A stretch of 64,000 bases of DNA from positions 171,632 to 235,631 of the forward strand of contig NZ_FRCL01000007.1 in assembly GCF_900142885.1 (NCBI RefSeq), given 5' to 3'. The translations under genes and the position numbers were made by a program. This stretch comes from Flavobacterium xinjiangense. Its GTDB lineage: Bacteria > Bacteroidota > Bacteroidia > Flavobacteriales > Flavobacteriaceae. Below are positions 8,623 through 17,276 of this stretch, piece after piece. The notes below the pieces were generated by a model. The model saw only the letters and a list, made by a program, of their open reading frames with translations. It did not search any database and was not told where the DNA came from. Every line of letters starts with the position of its first letter. Position 1 is the stretch's first letter.

Positions 8623-8668
8623 TTCACTTGATAAGAGGCTGATTTAGCAGCCAGAATACAAAAAATAA

Positions 8669-8706
8669 AAAAGGCGTTCTCATACTTGTTATGGGAGCGC
8701 CTTTTA
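8669..8706 (+). terminator. Intrinsic terminator after yqhD
   Basis: The stem AAAAGGCGTTCTCATA pairs with TATGGGAGCGCCTTTT (two G-U pairs) around a short loop, followed by T residues. The rest of the 8623-8947 gap is AT-rich and holds only the gpsA promoter. Confidence 0.8.
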
Positions 8707-8895
8707 AAATACTAAAACAAAACTAACTAATTCAATTCTCATTATATTTATTAAATAACCGATTTATAATTACTTATAACGCAAATAACATATGCATATT
8801 GTGTTAAATAATAAAAATAAAATGAATAATTGTAAATACTCATAATTCTCTATTATATAAACTACCGAAAATAGCGGTTTCTTGTTTCGATTTTA

Positions 8896-8928
8896 TTTGT
8901 TTAATTAATAGATTTTTAAGTACTTTTG
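8896..8928 (+). promoter_or_regulatory. Full Bacteroidota promoter for gpsA (TTTG-N21-TACTTTTG)
   Basis: TTTG at 8896-8899 and TACTTTTG at 8921-8928 are separated by 21 nt. The ATG is 19 nt beyond the -7 element. Confidence 0.65.
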
Positions 8929-8947
8929 ATTAAATTTAATAAAAAAG

Positions 8948-9943
8948 ATGGCCGAAAGTATAAAATTCGCAGTGATTGGTGGTGGAAGTTGGGCGACAGC
9001 TATTGCAAAAATGTTATGTGTAAATCTTACTGAAATTTCTTGGTACATGCGTAATGACGCTGCTATCGAACACATTAAAACCTACAAACACAATCCAAAT
9101 TACTTAAGTTCGGTTGAATTTGACACCAAAAAACTTAAGCTCACTAATGATATCAATGAGGCTATAGCCTATGCTGATTATATCATTTTTGCAATTCCAT
9201 CTGCTTTCTTGGATGGTGAATTAGAAAAACTGACTGTTTCCCTAGAAAACAAAATCATTTTCTCCGCTATTAAAGGAATTGTTCCCGAAACAAGTTTGAT
9301 TGTGGGCGAACATTTTCACGTAAAATACGATATTCCTTATTATAATATTGGTGTTATTACCGGGCCTTGCCACGCAGAAGAAGTAGCGATGGAACGATTA
9401 TCTTATCTTACTATTGCTTGTGGTGATGAAGAAAAAGCAAAAGTTGTAGCAAAAAATCTATCTGGAAATTACATAAAAACTAAAATTACCGATGACATTA
9501 TAGGAACTGAATATGCAGCTATGCTAAAAAACATTTATGCTATTGCAGCAGGAATGGCCCATGGATTAGGTTACGGAGATAATTTTCAGTCTGTTTTGAT
9601 GAGTAACGGGATTAGAGAGATGAAAAAATTTATCAAAAAAGTCCATAAAATGAAACGTAACATCAATGATTCCGCTTATTTAGGCGATTTATTGGTTACC
9701 GGATACTCGGTATTTTCCAGAAATAGAATGTTTGGAAATATGATCGGCAAAGGCTATACCGTGAAAGCGGCAATGATGGAAATGAGTATGGTTGCCGAAG
9801 GATATTATGCCGTAAAAAGCGCTTATAAACTCAATCAGGGTTATGGTGCAAAAACACCAATTATAGATGCCGTTTACAACATTCTTTACGACGGACAAGA
9901 CGCTAAGACTGTGTTCAAAAAACTAACAGACAAACTGGATTAA
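8948..9943 (+). CDS. gpsA: NAD(P)+-dependent glycerol-3-phosphate dehydrogenase
   Basis: It reduces dihydroxyacetone phosphate to sn-glycerol 3-phosphate for phospholipid synthesis in the cytoplasm. The N-terminal Rossmann motif IGGGSWATAIAKML (residues 10-23) is followed by ITGPCHAEEVAMERLS and the C-terminal catalytic signature AAMLKNIYAIAAGMAHGLGY. LGDLLVTGYSVFSRNRMFG carries the substrate-binding Asp and Arg. The length of 331 residues is normal. It is monocistronic with its own promoter and terminator. Confidence 0.94.
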   Translation: MAESIKFAVIGGGSWATAIAKMLCVNLTEISWYMRNDAAIEHIKTYKHNPNYLSSVEFDTKKLKLTNDINEAIAYADYIIFAIPSAFLDGELEKLTVSLENKIIFSAIKGIVPETSLIVGEHFHVKYDIPYYNIGVITGPCHAEEVAMERLSYLTIACGDEEKAKVVAKNLSGNYIKTKITDDIIGTEYAAMLKNIYAIAAGMAHGLGYGDNFQSVLMSNGIREMKKFIKKVHKMKRNINDSAYLGDLLVTGYSVFSRNRMFGNMIGKGYTVKAAMMEMSMVAEGYYAVKSAYKLNQGYGAKTPIIDAVYNILYDGQDAKTVFKKLTDKLD

Positions 9944-9972
9944 CATAAGTAAATCATTTATAATTCCACAAT

Positions 9973-10012
9973 AAAAAAGGCACTAATCTACATAAAGATA
10001 GTACCTTTTTTA
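9973..10012 (+). terminator. Intrinsic terminator after gpsA
   Basis: AAAAAAGGCACTA pairs with TAGTACCTTTTTT (one mismatch). The A/T tracts on both sides let it serve gpsA and, in reverse, the convergent gene that ends at 10055. Confidence 0.7.
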
Positions 10013-10054
10013 TAACATTATTTCTAATAATTTTGGTTTAAAACCAAAATTAAT

Positions 10055-10462
10055 TTACCTCACAATAACTCCGTCAACAAATAAAATAGGCACTTCTTCT
10101 ACAAAGTCCTCACTGATGGAATGCGATTTGAAAATGTACTTTTTATCGTATAATTTGTCTCCAATAAAGAAAGTCAACATGAATTCATTGTTGAGTGCCA
10201 AAACACTTTTTTCAATCATTTCGATTTTCATAACTGAAACGGCAGGCACCTCTACAAAAGCATGTCGTAAAAGTGATGTTTTTTTCATTTCGCCATCGAT
10301 AGTGCCAAAAGCTTTGGAAACTACCATGACACTTTCTATTAAAAAATCACTGTCATTTACCAAGTAGGCATACCAAACTTTTTCCATAAAATCGTCGCTC
10401 CATTCTTGAACTGCAGCTAGGAAAACGTTTTCTACTTCGGGGATGATGATGTCTTTTTTCAT
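10055..10462 (-). CDS. Conserved flavobacterial protein of unknown function next to pheS
   Basis: I do not recognise a family for this 135-residue soluble protein. It has no signal peptide, is acidic, starts MKKDIIIPEVENVFLAAVQE and has alternating hydrophobic residues suggestive of a beta-rich fold (LIESVMVVSKAF, VSVMKIEMIEKS). It lies downstream of pheS on the same strand across a 103-nt spacer that folds into a 17-bp hairpin, so it may be partly co-transcribed with pheS. Confidence 0.7.
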   Translation of the reverse strand: MKKDIIIPEVENVFLAAVQEWSDDFMEKVWYAYLVNDSDFLIESVMVVSKAFGTIDGEMKKTSLLRHAFVEVPAVSVMKIEMIEKSVLALNNEFMLTFFIGDKLYDKKYIFKSHSISEDFVEEVPILFVDGVIVR

Positions 10463-10476
10463 ACTTAGTCTTAAAG

Positions 10477-10560
10477 TTGAAAGTCTTAAAGTCTTAAAGT
10501 AAAAGTCTGATTGTACACAAAATGTGAGTCTCTTTAGACGTTGGACTTTAAGACTTTCGA
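10477..10560. repeat. Intergenic palindromic spacer built on the word GTCTTAAA
   Basis: Left arm TTGAAAGTCTTAAAGTC (10477-10493) pairs with GACTTTAAGACTTTCGA (10544-10560), 16 of 17 positions complementary. Extra copies of the word lie at 10466-10475 and 10490-10499. It sits between pheS and the downstream unknown gene. Confidence 0.7.
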
Positions 10561-10565
10561 CTAAT

Positions 10566-11591
10566 TTAAATGCTTGATTTGAATTGTTCTAAGAAACGAA
10601 CGTCATTTTCGTAGAACATACGAATATCGCCAATTTGATACAACAACATGGCAATTCTTTCGATTCCCATCCCGAAGGCAAAACCGTTGTATTCGTCGGG
10701 ATTGATTCCACAGTTTTTCAAAACATTTGGATCTACCATTCCACAACCCATGATTTCTAACCAACCGGTTCCTTTGGTGATTCTGTAATCGGTTTCTGTT
10801 TTCAGACCCCAATAAATATCAACCTCTGCACTTGGCTCCGTAAATGGAAAGTAAGACGGACGCAAACGGATTTTTGACTTCCCGAACATTTCCTTGGTGA
10901 AATAAAGTAAAGTTTGCTTTAAATCTGCAAAAGAAACGTCTTTATCGATGTACAGTCCTTCGACTTGGTGAAAAATACAATGTGAACGCGAAGAAACGGC
11001 TTCATTACGGAAAACTCTTCCCGGAGAAATCGTTCTAATAGGCGGTTTATTGTTTTCCATATAACGCACCTGCACTGATGAAGTGTGCGTACGCAACAAA
11101 ATATCAGGATTAGTTTGAATAAAAAACGTGTCTTGCATATCACGTGCCGGATGATATTCCGGTAAGTTTAATGCGGTAAAATTATGCCAGTCATCTTCGA
11201 TTTCGGGTCCTTCAGAAACATTGAAACCTATGTTTGAAAAGATATCTATAATTTGGTTTTTTACCAATGAAATAGGGTGACGGGAACCAATAGTAATCGG
11301 TTCAGAAGAACGCGTTAAATCGCCATAAAAACCTTTACTTTCTTCTTTACTTTCTAAAGATTCCTGTATGATTTTTACTTTTTCTTCGGCAGAAGTTTTT
11401 AACAGATTTATTACCTGTCCAAACTCTTTCTTCTGGTCGTTAGGAACATTCTTGAACTCCGCAAAAAGCTCTTTCAAAAGTCCTTTACTTCCTAAGAATT
11501 TTATTCTAAAGACTTCTAATTCTGCTGTATTTTGTGTTGAAAAAGCTTGTGCTTCGCCGATATATTCTTTTATCTTATCTATCATTTTCAT
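10566..11591 (-). CDS. pheS: Phenylalanine-tRNA ligase alpha subunit
   Basis: It forms the catalytic subunit of the heterotetrameric Phe-tRNA synthetase. Residues 1-85 form the N-terminal tRNA-binding coiled coil. The class II core contains HPARDMQDTFFI, motif 2 PGRVFRNEAVSSRSHCIFHQ and motif 3 FAFGMGIERIAMLLY followed by IGDIRMFYENDVRFLEQF. The length of 341 residues is typical. Two ATGs lie 6 nt apart at the start and the upstream one is used here. pheT is not in the window; separation of pheS and pheT is common in Bacteroidota. Confidence 0.96.
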   Translation of the reverse strand: MKMIDKIKEYIGEAQAFSTQNTAELEVFRIKFLGSKGLLKELFAEFKNVPNDQKKEFGQVINLLKTSAEEKVKIIQESLESKEESKGFYGDLTRSSEPITIGSRHPISLVKNQIIDIFSNIGFNVSEGPEIEDDWHNFTALNLPEYHPARDMQDTFFIQTNPDILLRTHTSSVQVRYMENNKPPIRTISPGRVFRNEAVSSRSHCIFHQVEGLYIDKDVSFADLKQTLLYFTKEMFGKSKIRLRPSYFPFTEPSAEVDIYWGLKTETDYRITKGTGWLEIMGCGMVDPNVLKNCGINPDEYNGFAFGMGIERIAMLLYQIGDIRMFYENDVRFLEQFKSSI

Positions 11592-11607
11592 TCAATAATT
11601 GAGAGTG

Positions 11608-11615
11608 CAAATTTA
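11608..11615 (-). promoter_or_regulatory. -7 element TAAATTTG for pheS
   Basis: On the minus strand this is an exact TAnnTTTG match 16 nt upstream of the pheS start. Immediately upstream lies a run of TTTCAGT words (11626-11652). Confidence 0.45.
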
Positions 11616-11686
11616 GGGAAAAGTTTTCAGTTTTCAGTCTCAGTTTTCAGTAGATTCGTTCTGAAAAGGGAGAGTGCGACTGCAAA

Positions 11687-12043
11687 CTACGAAATTACTT
11701 CTCTTTCCAGGAAATAATTGACAATTGCTTCTTTCATTAAAACTGATTGCTCACCCGCTTTTAGTGGTGGCAATTCCTCTTTTACCTTATAATGTGGCCA
11801 ACCGTCCTCGTCAAAAAATTCGAATTCATAGAACCCATAAGGTTCCAATAGCCTGCAAATTGCAATATGCATCAAGTTAAGTTTCTCGTCTTTTTTAAAC
11901 TCATTGTGCACTTTTCCGAGTTCTTGCACCCCGATTAAGTAAATAATGGCGTCTAAATCTAAATCTTCTCCTTGAGAAAATTGATCGGAAAGTATCGTTA
12001 CAAGCTGTTCCCAGCGTTCTTTTAGTTGTGTATCTCTTGACAT
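11687..12043 (-). CDS. Conserved flavobacterial protein of unknown function
   Basis: The 118-residue acidic soluble protein starts MSRDTQLKERWEQLVTILSD and is helical, with LDAIIYLIGVQELGKVHNEF in the middle and EFEFFDEDGWPHYKVKEELP towards the end. I recognise it only as a conserved flavobacterial protein; no function is proposed. A consensus -7 promoter element lies 62 nt upstream. The intervening leader is built of GAATTATGA repeats. Confidence 0.7.
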   Translation of the reverse strand: MSRDTQLKERWEQLVTILSDQFSQGEDLDLDAIIYLIGVQELGKVHNEFKKDEKLNLMHIAICRLLEPYGFYEFEFFDEDGWPHYKVKEELPPLKAGEQSVLMKEAIVNYFLEREVIS

Positions 12044-12105
12044 TTTAATGAATTATGAATTATGAGTTATGAATTATTAAATCACCGATCATAAAATTAG
12101 TTGCG

Positions 12106-12113
12106 CAAAGATA
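12106..12113 (-). promoter_or_regulatory. -7 element TATCTTTG for the gene at 11687
   Basis: Exact TAnnTTTG on the minus strand. Between it and the start codon (12044-12080) the leader repeats AATTATGA-like words four times. Confidence 0.45.
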
Positions 12114-12132
12114 AGAACTTGAAAATTGGCAA

Positions 12133-12160
12133 TTGATAATCAACAATTCTTTTATATTTG
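12133..12160 (+). promoter_or_regulatory. Promoter for cvpA (TTG-N17-TATATTTG)
   Basis: TTG at 12133-12135 and TATATTTG at 12153-12160, with the ATG 26 nt further on. It is arranged back-to-back with the promoter of the gene at 11687. Confidence 0.5.
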
Positions 12161-12186
12161 TTCTTTCTTTTAATTATTGAATTGTT

Positions 12187-12690
12187 ATGGGACTTTTGGA
12201 TATTATTTTGGGTGTTTTATTGGCTTTCGCTTTGTATAAAGGAATTAGAAATGGTCTTTTTATTGAATTAGCATCGTTGATTTCGCTAATCCTCGGCATT
12301 TATGTTGCAATAAAATTTTCTTCATTTATGAAGGGAGTGCTCTCCGGATTTTTTCATTGGAATCCCAATACGATTCAGGTTGTTGCTTTTGTGCTAACTT
12401 TTATGTTAGTTGTTATTGGAATCTCGATATTGGCAAAAATTCTTACGCAAGTAAATGATTTAGCTTTTCTGGGCTGGCTCAACAAACTGGGAGGTGGATT
12501 ATTTCGAGTGCTGAAAACCGTTCTGATAGTGAGTATTGTTTTTACCGTTTTCGAAAAAATAAACTACCATAACTACTTAGCCAAGAAAGAAACATTAGAT
12601 AATTCCTTGTTTTATAATCCGATCCAAAAAACAGCCGGTTTCATTTTTCCTTCGATTAAGAATTGGTATCATGATTTGAAAAAAAAGTAA
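12187..12690 (+). CDS. CvpA family inner-membrane protein
   Basis: The 167-residue protein has four hydrophobic segments, beginning GLLDIILGVLLAFALYKGIR, the GxxRGxxxE-type CvpA start (NGLFIELASLISL). It ends in a basic tail (KNWYHDLKKK). CvpA of E. coli is required for colicin V production, and wider family members affect envelope tolerance. The molecular function is unknown. It is monocistronic and converges on the bat operon. Confidence 0.88.
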   Translation: MGLLDIILGVLLAFALYKGIRNGLFIELASLISLILGIYVAIKFSSFMKGVLSGFFHWNPNTIQVVAFVLTFMLVVIGISILAKILTQVNDLAFLGWLNKLGGGLFRVLKTVLIVSIVFTVFEKINYHNYLAKKETLDNSLFYNPIQKTAGFIFPSIKNWYHDLKKK

Positions 12691-12771
12691 TCTGTTGCAC
12701 CAGGCAGTCAAAGTAGGAAGTCTGCAGATGAATAATAGAAAAATACTACAGATAAAAATCTGAAATCTGAA

Positions 12772-13515
12772 TTATTTCACTTCCCTTATAAAGCTACCTT
12801 CTATCCAGCCTTCAGTACCATCTGATAACTGTACTTTTTTCCAATTATCTACTTTTTCCTGCACATAGACTTTTGTCCCCTCATGCAGTACTATAACCGC
12901 AGCACTCGCCTTTTGTGGCTCAGCTCTTACCTCCGCAATTTCGGCAAAAACAATCGCTGGCTTTTCCTTATCAAAATGGCTTTTTTCGAAAATAGCCGAT
13001 GAAACACTGACAAGAATTAGAAAAATAAGGACAAACATTCCAAAAAAGAAAATTCTTTTTGACACCGTCGTTTCTGAAAAATAATAGCCGACAAAAAACA
13101 ACAAAAAAGAAGTTGCCAATACCACCGAAATCCATGCCCAAGTATTATAATTGTATATTCCTGTAAAATCACGTAGTAACTTTCCAAAACCTACTTTTGG
13201 CACTACTTTGATTTCATCGATAGTTCTTTTTTGAGCAAATTTTAAGTTGTTTGCGGTTTCGCTATCATTTGGATTAAGTACTAATGCTTTTTCATAGTAG
13301 TAAATTGATGGCGCCACTTTATTCAATTTATAATAGCTATTTCCAAGATTAAAATACAATTCTGCCGATTGCTTATTCTCTTTCAATACGTTTTCATACG
13401 CTTCAACCGCCTGATCGTATTTTCCGTTTTTATACAATTCATTCCCTTTTTCAAAACCACTTTGGGCAAAGAAAACTTGGGTTGTCAATAATAATATATA
13501 AAGTATATGTTTCAT
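12772..13515 (-). CDS. batE: BatE: TPR and SH3-domain membrane protein
   Basis: The start at 13515 gives a signal peptide MKHILYILLLTTQVFFAQS. The open frame reaching 13599 enters a dispersed repeat and is rejected. The 247-residue protein has TPR repeats (about residues 20-100, GNELYKNGKYDQAVEAYEN, LYFNLGNSYYKLNKVAPSI), two membrane helices (about 130-195) and a C-terminal bacterial SH3 domain (about 200-247, WKKVQLSDGTEGWIEGSFI). This is the BatE plan. It is the last gene of the bat operon; Bat proteins form an envelope complex linked to aerotolerance in Bacteroides fragilis. Confidence 0.9.
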   Translation of the reverse strand: MKHILYILLLTTQVFFAQSGFEKGNELYKNGKYDQAVEAYENVLKENKQSAELYFNLGNSYYKLNKVAPSIYYYEKALVLNPNDSETANNLKFAQKRTIDEIKVVPKVGFGKLLRDFTGIYNYNTWAWISVVLATSFLLFFVGYYFSETTVSKRIFFFGMFVLIFLILVSVSSAIFEKSHFDKEKPAIVFAEIAEVRAEPQKASAAVIVLHEGTKVYVQEKVDNWKKVQLSDGTEGWIEGSFIREVK

Positions 13516-13560
13516 TTTAATAGTATAAGTTGTCGATTGACCATTCTCGAATATCAAAGT

Positions 13561-13587
13561 GAGATTGCTTCGTTCCTCGCAATGACA
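13561..13587. repeat. Fragment of the widespread CATTGCGAGGAACGAAGCAA repeat
   Basis: The minus strand reads TGTCATTGCGAGGAACGAAG then CAATCTC. This word is known from many unrelated bacterial genomes, where it produces spurious peptides of the form HCEERS, as it does here upstream of batE. It lies in the 86-nt batD-batE spacer. Confidence 0.65.
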
Positions 13588-13601
13588 TTGGTGGTTCAAA
13601 A

Positions 13602-15350
13602 TTATATCTGTTTTTCTAAGTCTGAAATAATCAAAACGGCTTTGTCAAAATCCTGCTGAATAGCAACACTCGAGGATGGTGCATATCTTGCCACTTCACA
13701 GTTTTCAGTCAACGTAATAAAATCACTTACGGCTTGCGGATTTGCCTTTTTAGACAACAGAAGTTCCTGAATGTTATCCTTACTCATTTCTGATGTTTCG
13801 ATATGCAATTTGGCTTTAAGAAAATTATGCATCGCTTTTTCCAGCGCGATATAAAACAATTCTTTGTTGTTGATTTGCTTTTTGGCTTCCGATAAATATT
13901 TCTTGGCCAATTTATTATTCATTTTTATTCTATTCCCGGTAACATCTCCATCAATTGCTTCTTTCTTCTTTTTAACTAATACAATCACAGGGAGTATTAA
14001 AAAAGGTAAAAACATCAACCCTAAATACAAATTAGAACCAAAGAAATCTTCCTTGTCTATGTTCAACAACTTTGTTTTTAATTTAATGTATTTGAATTGT
14101 TCTAAGTTCGTTATTTTATTTTTATCCGAAGAATTCGACGCTACGGCAGCAGTTGGCCCATCGAGAACATTGATCATTATTTCCGGGGAACTTAGTGTTT
14201 TATATTTTCCTGAACCTAAGTCAAAGTAGGAAAAACGCAATGGTTTTATAGGATAATTTCCTTTGTACTGCGGAATAATGGTATAACTGTCCGAAACCTT
14301 TCCGACCATTCCTGAAAGTGGAGTGTCTACTTTTTCGTTGTGAACGGCATCATACATTTCGAGTGCATTGGGCACAATAGGTTTTGGCAAACTGAATAAT
14401 TTCATATTCCCTTTTCCAGTCACGCTCACAACTAAATCAAGGCTTTCTCCATTTTTTAAATCCGTTTTTGTAGGCGTTACTTTAAAATTAAAATTTCCTA
14501 CAGCACCAGAGAAATCTTCCGGTTTTCCTGCTTCGGGAAGTGCTTTGACAGTAATTATTTTCGATCCAGCGGAAACTCTTTTACTGCCGTCTTTTACCAC
14601 AACCTGACCGTACATGTTTCTTTGATTGGTAGGCAACTGAACGTCAATATCTAGAGATAAAGGTTCGATCGCTAACTTTCCTGATTTTTGCGGATACAGT
14701 ACCGTCTTCCTTAATACCACATAACGGTATTTTTCGCCCTTAAACATGCCTTCCTGGGCAACTAATTGTTTTATATCAATATTTTGACTCCAGAAATCAT
14801 TGTATTTAGGTTTGTTTAATTCTCTCCAATTGGTAATCCCAATGTTGTAACTAAAATACAATTTATAAACTACCGTAATAGGTTCGTTGACATATGGATT
14901 TGTTTTAGAAACATCGGCCACCAGATAGAGGTTATCATCTGCCGAAATCTGGGTGTCGTTTGGATCCCTTGGTTGCGCTGTGGCTGCCGTAACGTTTATT
15001 CTAATCGGCGAAGTTCTATAAATTTGTCCATTGTATTCAATGGCCGCCTGCTTGATAATTAATGCTCCTTTTTGATTTGGAAGAAGAAAATAGGAATACA
15101 CTTTCTCAAAGGAACTTCTACCATTAACCCATGACTGACTCACTTGCTGGCTTGGACCGGCAATAATTCTGAATCCATCAAAAGAGGGTTGGTTAAAATT
15201 ATCCCCATCTACATTCATTATAAAATCGATACGAAGTCTTTCGTTTAGGCCTAGCGTGGTTTTGCTTACTCTAGCTTCAAATTGAACTTGAGCGCTAAGT
15301 GAGCTGCACACCATTAAAACAATCGCTGCTATAAATCTTTTCATTTTCAA
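13602..15350 (-). CDS. batD: BatD: oxygen-tolerance family membrane protein
   Basis: The 582-residue protein has an N-terminal signal (FIAAIVLMVCSSLSAQ), a long beta-rich periplasmic region with BatD signature segments (LGLNERLRIDFIMNVDGDNF, YTVVYKLYFS-like repeats, SYTIIPQYKGNYPIKPL), one membrane helix near residues 448-468 and a cytoplasmic helical tail. The start MKMKRF has two in-frame ATGs 6 nt apart. It follows batC by 15 nt. BatD is thought to act with the VWA proteins BatA and BatB at the inner membrane. Confidence 0.93.
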   Translation of the reverse strand: MKMKRFIAAIVLMVCSSLSAQVQFEARVSKTTLGLNERLRIDFIMNVDGDNFNQPSFDGFRIIAGPSQQVSQSWVNGRSSFEKVYSYFLLPNQKGALIIKQAAIEYNGQIYRTSPIRINVTAATAQPRDPNDTQISADDNLYLVADVSKTNPYVNEPITVVYKLYFSYNIGITNWRELNKPKYNDFWSQNIDIKQLVAQEGMFKGEKYRYVVLRKTVLYPQKSGKLAIEPLSLDIDVQLPTNQRNMYGQVVVKDGSKRVSAGSKIITVKALPEAGKPEDFSGAVGNFNFKVTPTKTDLKNGESLDLVVSVTGKGNMKLFSLPKPIVPNALEMYDAVHNEKVDTPLSGMVGKVSDSYTIIPQYKGNYPIKPLRFSYFDLGSGKYKTLSSPEIMINVLDGPTAAVASNSSDKNKITNLEQFKYIKLKTKLLNIDKEDFFGSNLYLGLMFLPFLILPVIVLVKKKKEAIDGDVTGNRIKMNNKLAKKYLSEAKKQINNKELFYIALEKAMHNFLKAKLHIETSEMSKDNIQELLLSKKANPQAVSDFITLTENCEVARYAPSSSVAIQQDFDKAVLIISDLEKQI

Positions 15351-15365
15351 ATTATCTTAATTGAA

Positions 15366-16115
15366 TTACCAATCCTTCTCAGTCTTGACTGGTTTTCCTT
15401 TTACTTTGTTGGCGTTTACTTTATCCTGAACTTTCTTCTCTTCCTTATTTACCGCGTCCAGAAGATTTTCCAGACGTTCTTTAGACATTCCTCCAGGCAT
15501 TGGTTTTGGCTCACCATTTTCATTGGGTTTTGGATCTTTTTTGTCTTTATCCTTGTCCCCTTTATCGTCTTTCTTCTCTTTATCCTTGTTGTTCTTATCG
15601 TCCTTCTTGTCTTTATCTTTATCTTTCTTGTCGTCCTTTTTATCGTCTTTCTTATCTTTCTTGTCGTCTTTCTTATCATCCTTTGGGGGATTTTCTTTTA
15701 GCATTTTTTTTGCTAAAGCATAATTATAACGTGTTTCTTCATCTGTAGGATTGTTTCGCAATGCGTTTTTGTAGGCTTCCACCGCTTGGGTATAATCCTT
15801 TTCTTTCATGAAAACATTTCCTAAATTATGAAAGGCCCTGTGTTTTTGTGGTCTTGATTTGGCAGTCTTCAATGCTTTGGCGAAAGCAAATTTTGCTTCT
15901 GATGCTTGATTTTGCTTATAAATAGCATTTCCCAAATTATAGGTCGAAACGGTTTTATTCGGAAATTTCGAATTAGAAATTCTGTAATCTGCTTCCGCAT
16001 CAACAAAATTATTCTCGGCATATTCCTCGTTTGCTTTAGGCAATATTTTGTCCTTCTGTTGTGCATTTGCAACAAAAGTAAAAAGCAATAAAAGATGTAA
16101 GATTAAGTTCTTCAT
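15366..16115 (-). CDS. batC: BatC: TPR protein with charged KD-rich segment
   Basis: The 249-residue exported protein has a signal peptide (MKNLILHLLLLFTFVANAQ), three to four TPR units (about residues 25-145, VSTYNLGNAIYKQNQASEA, RAFHNLGNVFMKEKDYTQA, AYKNALRNNPTDEETRYNYA), then about 60 residues of almost pure Lys/Asp (roughly 148-205) and a C-terminal segment with PMPGGMSKERLENLLDAV. The low-complexity stretch produces long meaningless frames on both strands. BatC is a partner of the VWA proteins in the bat operon; the repeats suggest protein scaffolding. Confidence 0.92.
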   Translation of the reverse strand: MKNLILHLLLLFTFVANAQQKDKILPKANEEYAENNFVDAEADYRISNSKFPNKTVSTYNLGNAIYKQNQASEAKFAFAKALKTAKSRPQKHRAFHNLGNVFMKEKDYTQAVEAYKNALRNNPTDEETRYNYALAKKMLKENPPKDDKKDDKKDKKDDKKDDKKDKDKDKKDDKNNKDKEKKDDKGDKDKDKKDPKPNENGEPKPMPGGMSKERLENLLDAVNKEEKKVQDKVNANKVKGKPVKTEKDW

Positions 16116-16201
16116 TTTATTTTTTAAATGTAAGCGTCAAAATATAGTTTTGTTCTTGTTCCAATAATGGAGCGTCTTCCGTATACTTTGCTCTTTATAT
16201 T

Positions 16202-17236
16202 TTATTTATTCTCGTTAAATAAATTTAATTTATTCACCCAACTTGTTTTTCTTTCCAAAAGGAAAATATCCAGGAATAACAAAACAAAAGCAAATGCTAA
16301 AAACCATTGAAATTGCGATTGAAAATCAGCCATTTCTGTAGCTTCAAATTCTGTTTTTTGGATTTTATCCAAAGTGTTTTTGATATATTCAAGCACTTCC
16401 TTGGTATTATTCCCATTTATGTAACCTCCTTTTGTGGCTTTTGCAATAGCAATTAAACCCGCCTCATTCAATTTAGTAATTACAACCTGATTATTGTTGT
16501 CTCTTTGAAAGCTTTCCACTATCCCATTTCTTTTCAATGGAATCGTTCCTCCTTTTTCAGTTCCAATACCTATCGTAATGATTTTCATTCCCAGCTTATT
16601 TGCCTCTTCCGCTGCAGATTCAGCTCCTTCAGAATGATCTTCTCCATCTGAAATCAAAATCAACAACTTGCTCGTTTTGCTTTTATCGTCAAAATAAGTC
16701 GAAGATAATTTTATGGCTTCATCAAGCGATGTTCCTTGCGAAGAAACCATTTCTGTATTCATACTTTGCAAAAACATTTTGGCAACACTGTAATCTGTCG
16801 TAATGGGCAAAACGGGAAAAGCACTTCCAGCATAAGCTACAATTCCTATTCTATCGCTTCCTAACTGATTGATAATTTGCGAAACAATCTGCTTGCTTTT
16901 GTCCAACCGATTTGGTGCAACATCCTCGGCCAGCATACTTTTGGAGACATCCATTGCAAAAACGATATCAATTCCTTCTCGTTTTACGGTTTCCATTTTA
17001 GTTCCAATTTTTGGATTCACTAATCCAAAAATAATTCCAACCAAAGCAAGAAGCAGCAATACCAACTTCAAAACAGGCTTAAAAACAGAACTCTCAGGAC
17101 TCAGTTTTTTAACCATTTCCAAATCCCCGAATTCGCGTTGTTTTCTTCTTTTCCAATATAAATTAATTAGAAAAACCAACACCACGATGGGTAGTATAAA
17201 AAGTAAGTATAAATATTTTTTTTCGTCTAATTCCAT
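16202..17236 (-). CDS. batB: BatB: VWA-domain membrane protein
   Basis: The 344-residue protein has N-terminal helices at about residues 8-27 and 54-73, a von Willebrand A domain (about 88-290) with the MIDAS motif DVSKS at 96-100 and LLILISDGEDHSEGAES, and a C-terminal helix (FLAFAFVLLFLDIFLLERK). The two-plus-one helix layout is that of BatA/BatB, which place a metal-binding VWA domain outside the inner membrane. It is paralogous to the upstream batA. The spacer to batC is 86 nt. Confidence 0.93.
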   Translation of the reverse strand: MELDEKKYLYLLFILPIVVLVFLINLYWKRRKQREFGDLEMVKKLSPESSVFKPVLKLVLLLLALVGIIFGLVNPKIGTKMETVKREGIDIVFAMDVSKSMLAEDVAPNRLDKSKQIVSQIINQLGSDRIGIVAYAGSAFPVLPITTDYSVAKMFLQSMNTEMVSSQGTSLDEAIKLSSTYFDDKSKTSKLLILISDGEDHSEGAESAAEEANKLGMKIITIGIGTEKGGTIPLKRNGIVESFQRDNNNQVVITKLNEAGLIAIAKATKGGYINGNNTKEVLEYIKNTLDKIQKTEFEATEMADFQSQFQWFLAFAFVLLFLDIFLLERKTSWVNKLNLFNENK

Positions 17237-17276
17237 TTTTTATCTTTTAGTCACAGTTTTTAGTTTGCAACTCTCA

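Noticed and set aside
13516..13599. N-terminal extension of batE
   Set aside because: The extra 28 codons translate a dispersed repeat (HCEERS-type peptide); a good signal peptide begins at 13515.
15449..15748. Overlapping open frames on both strands across the batC charged tract
   Set aside because: They are produced by the repeated Lys/Asp codons of batC and have no independent coding signals.
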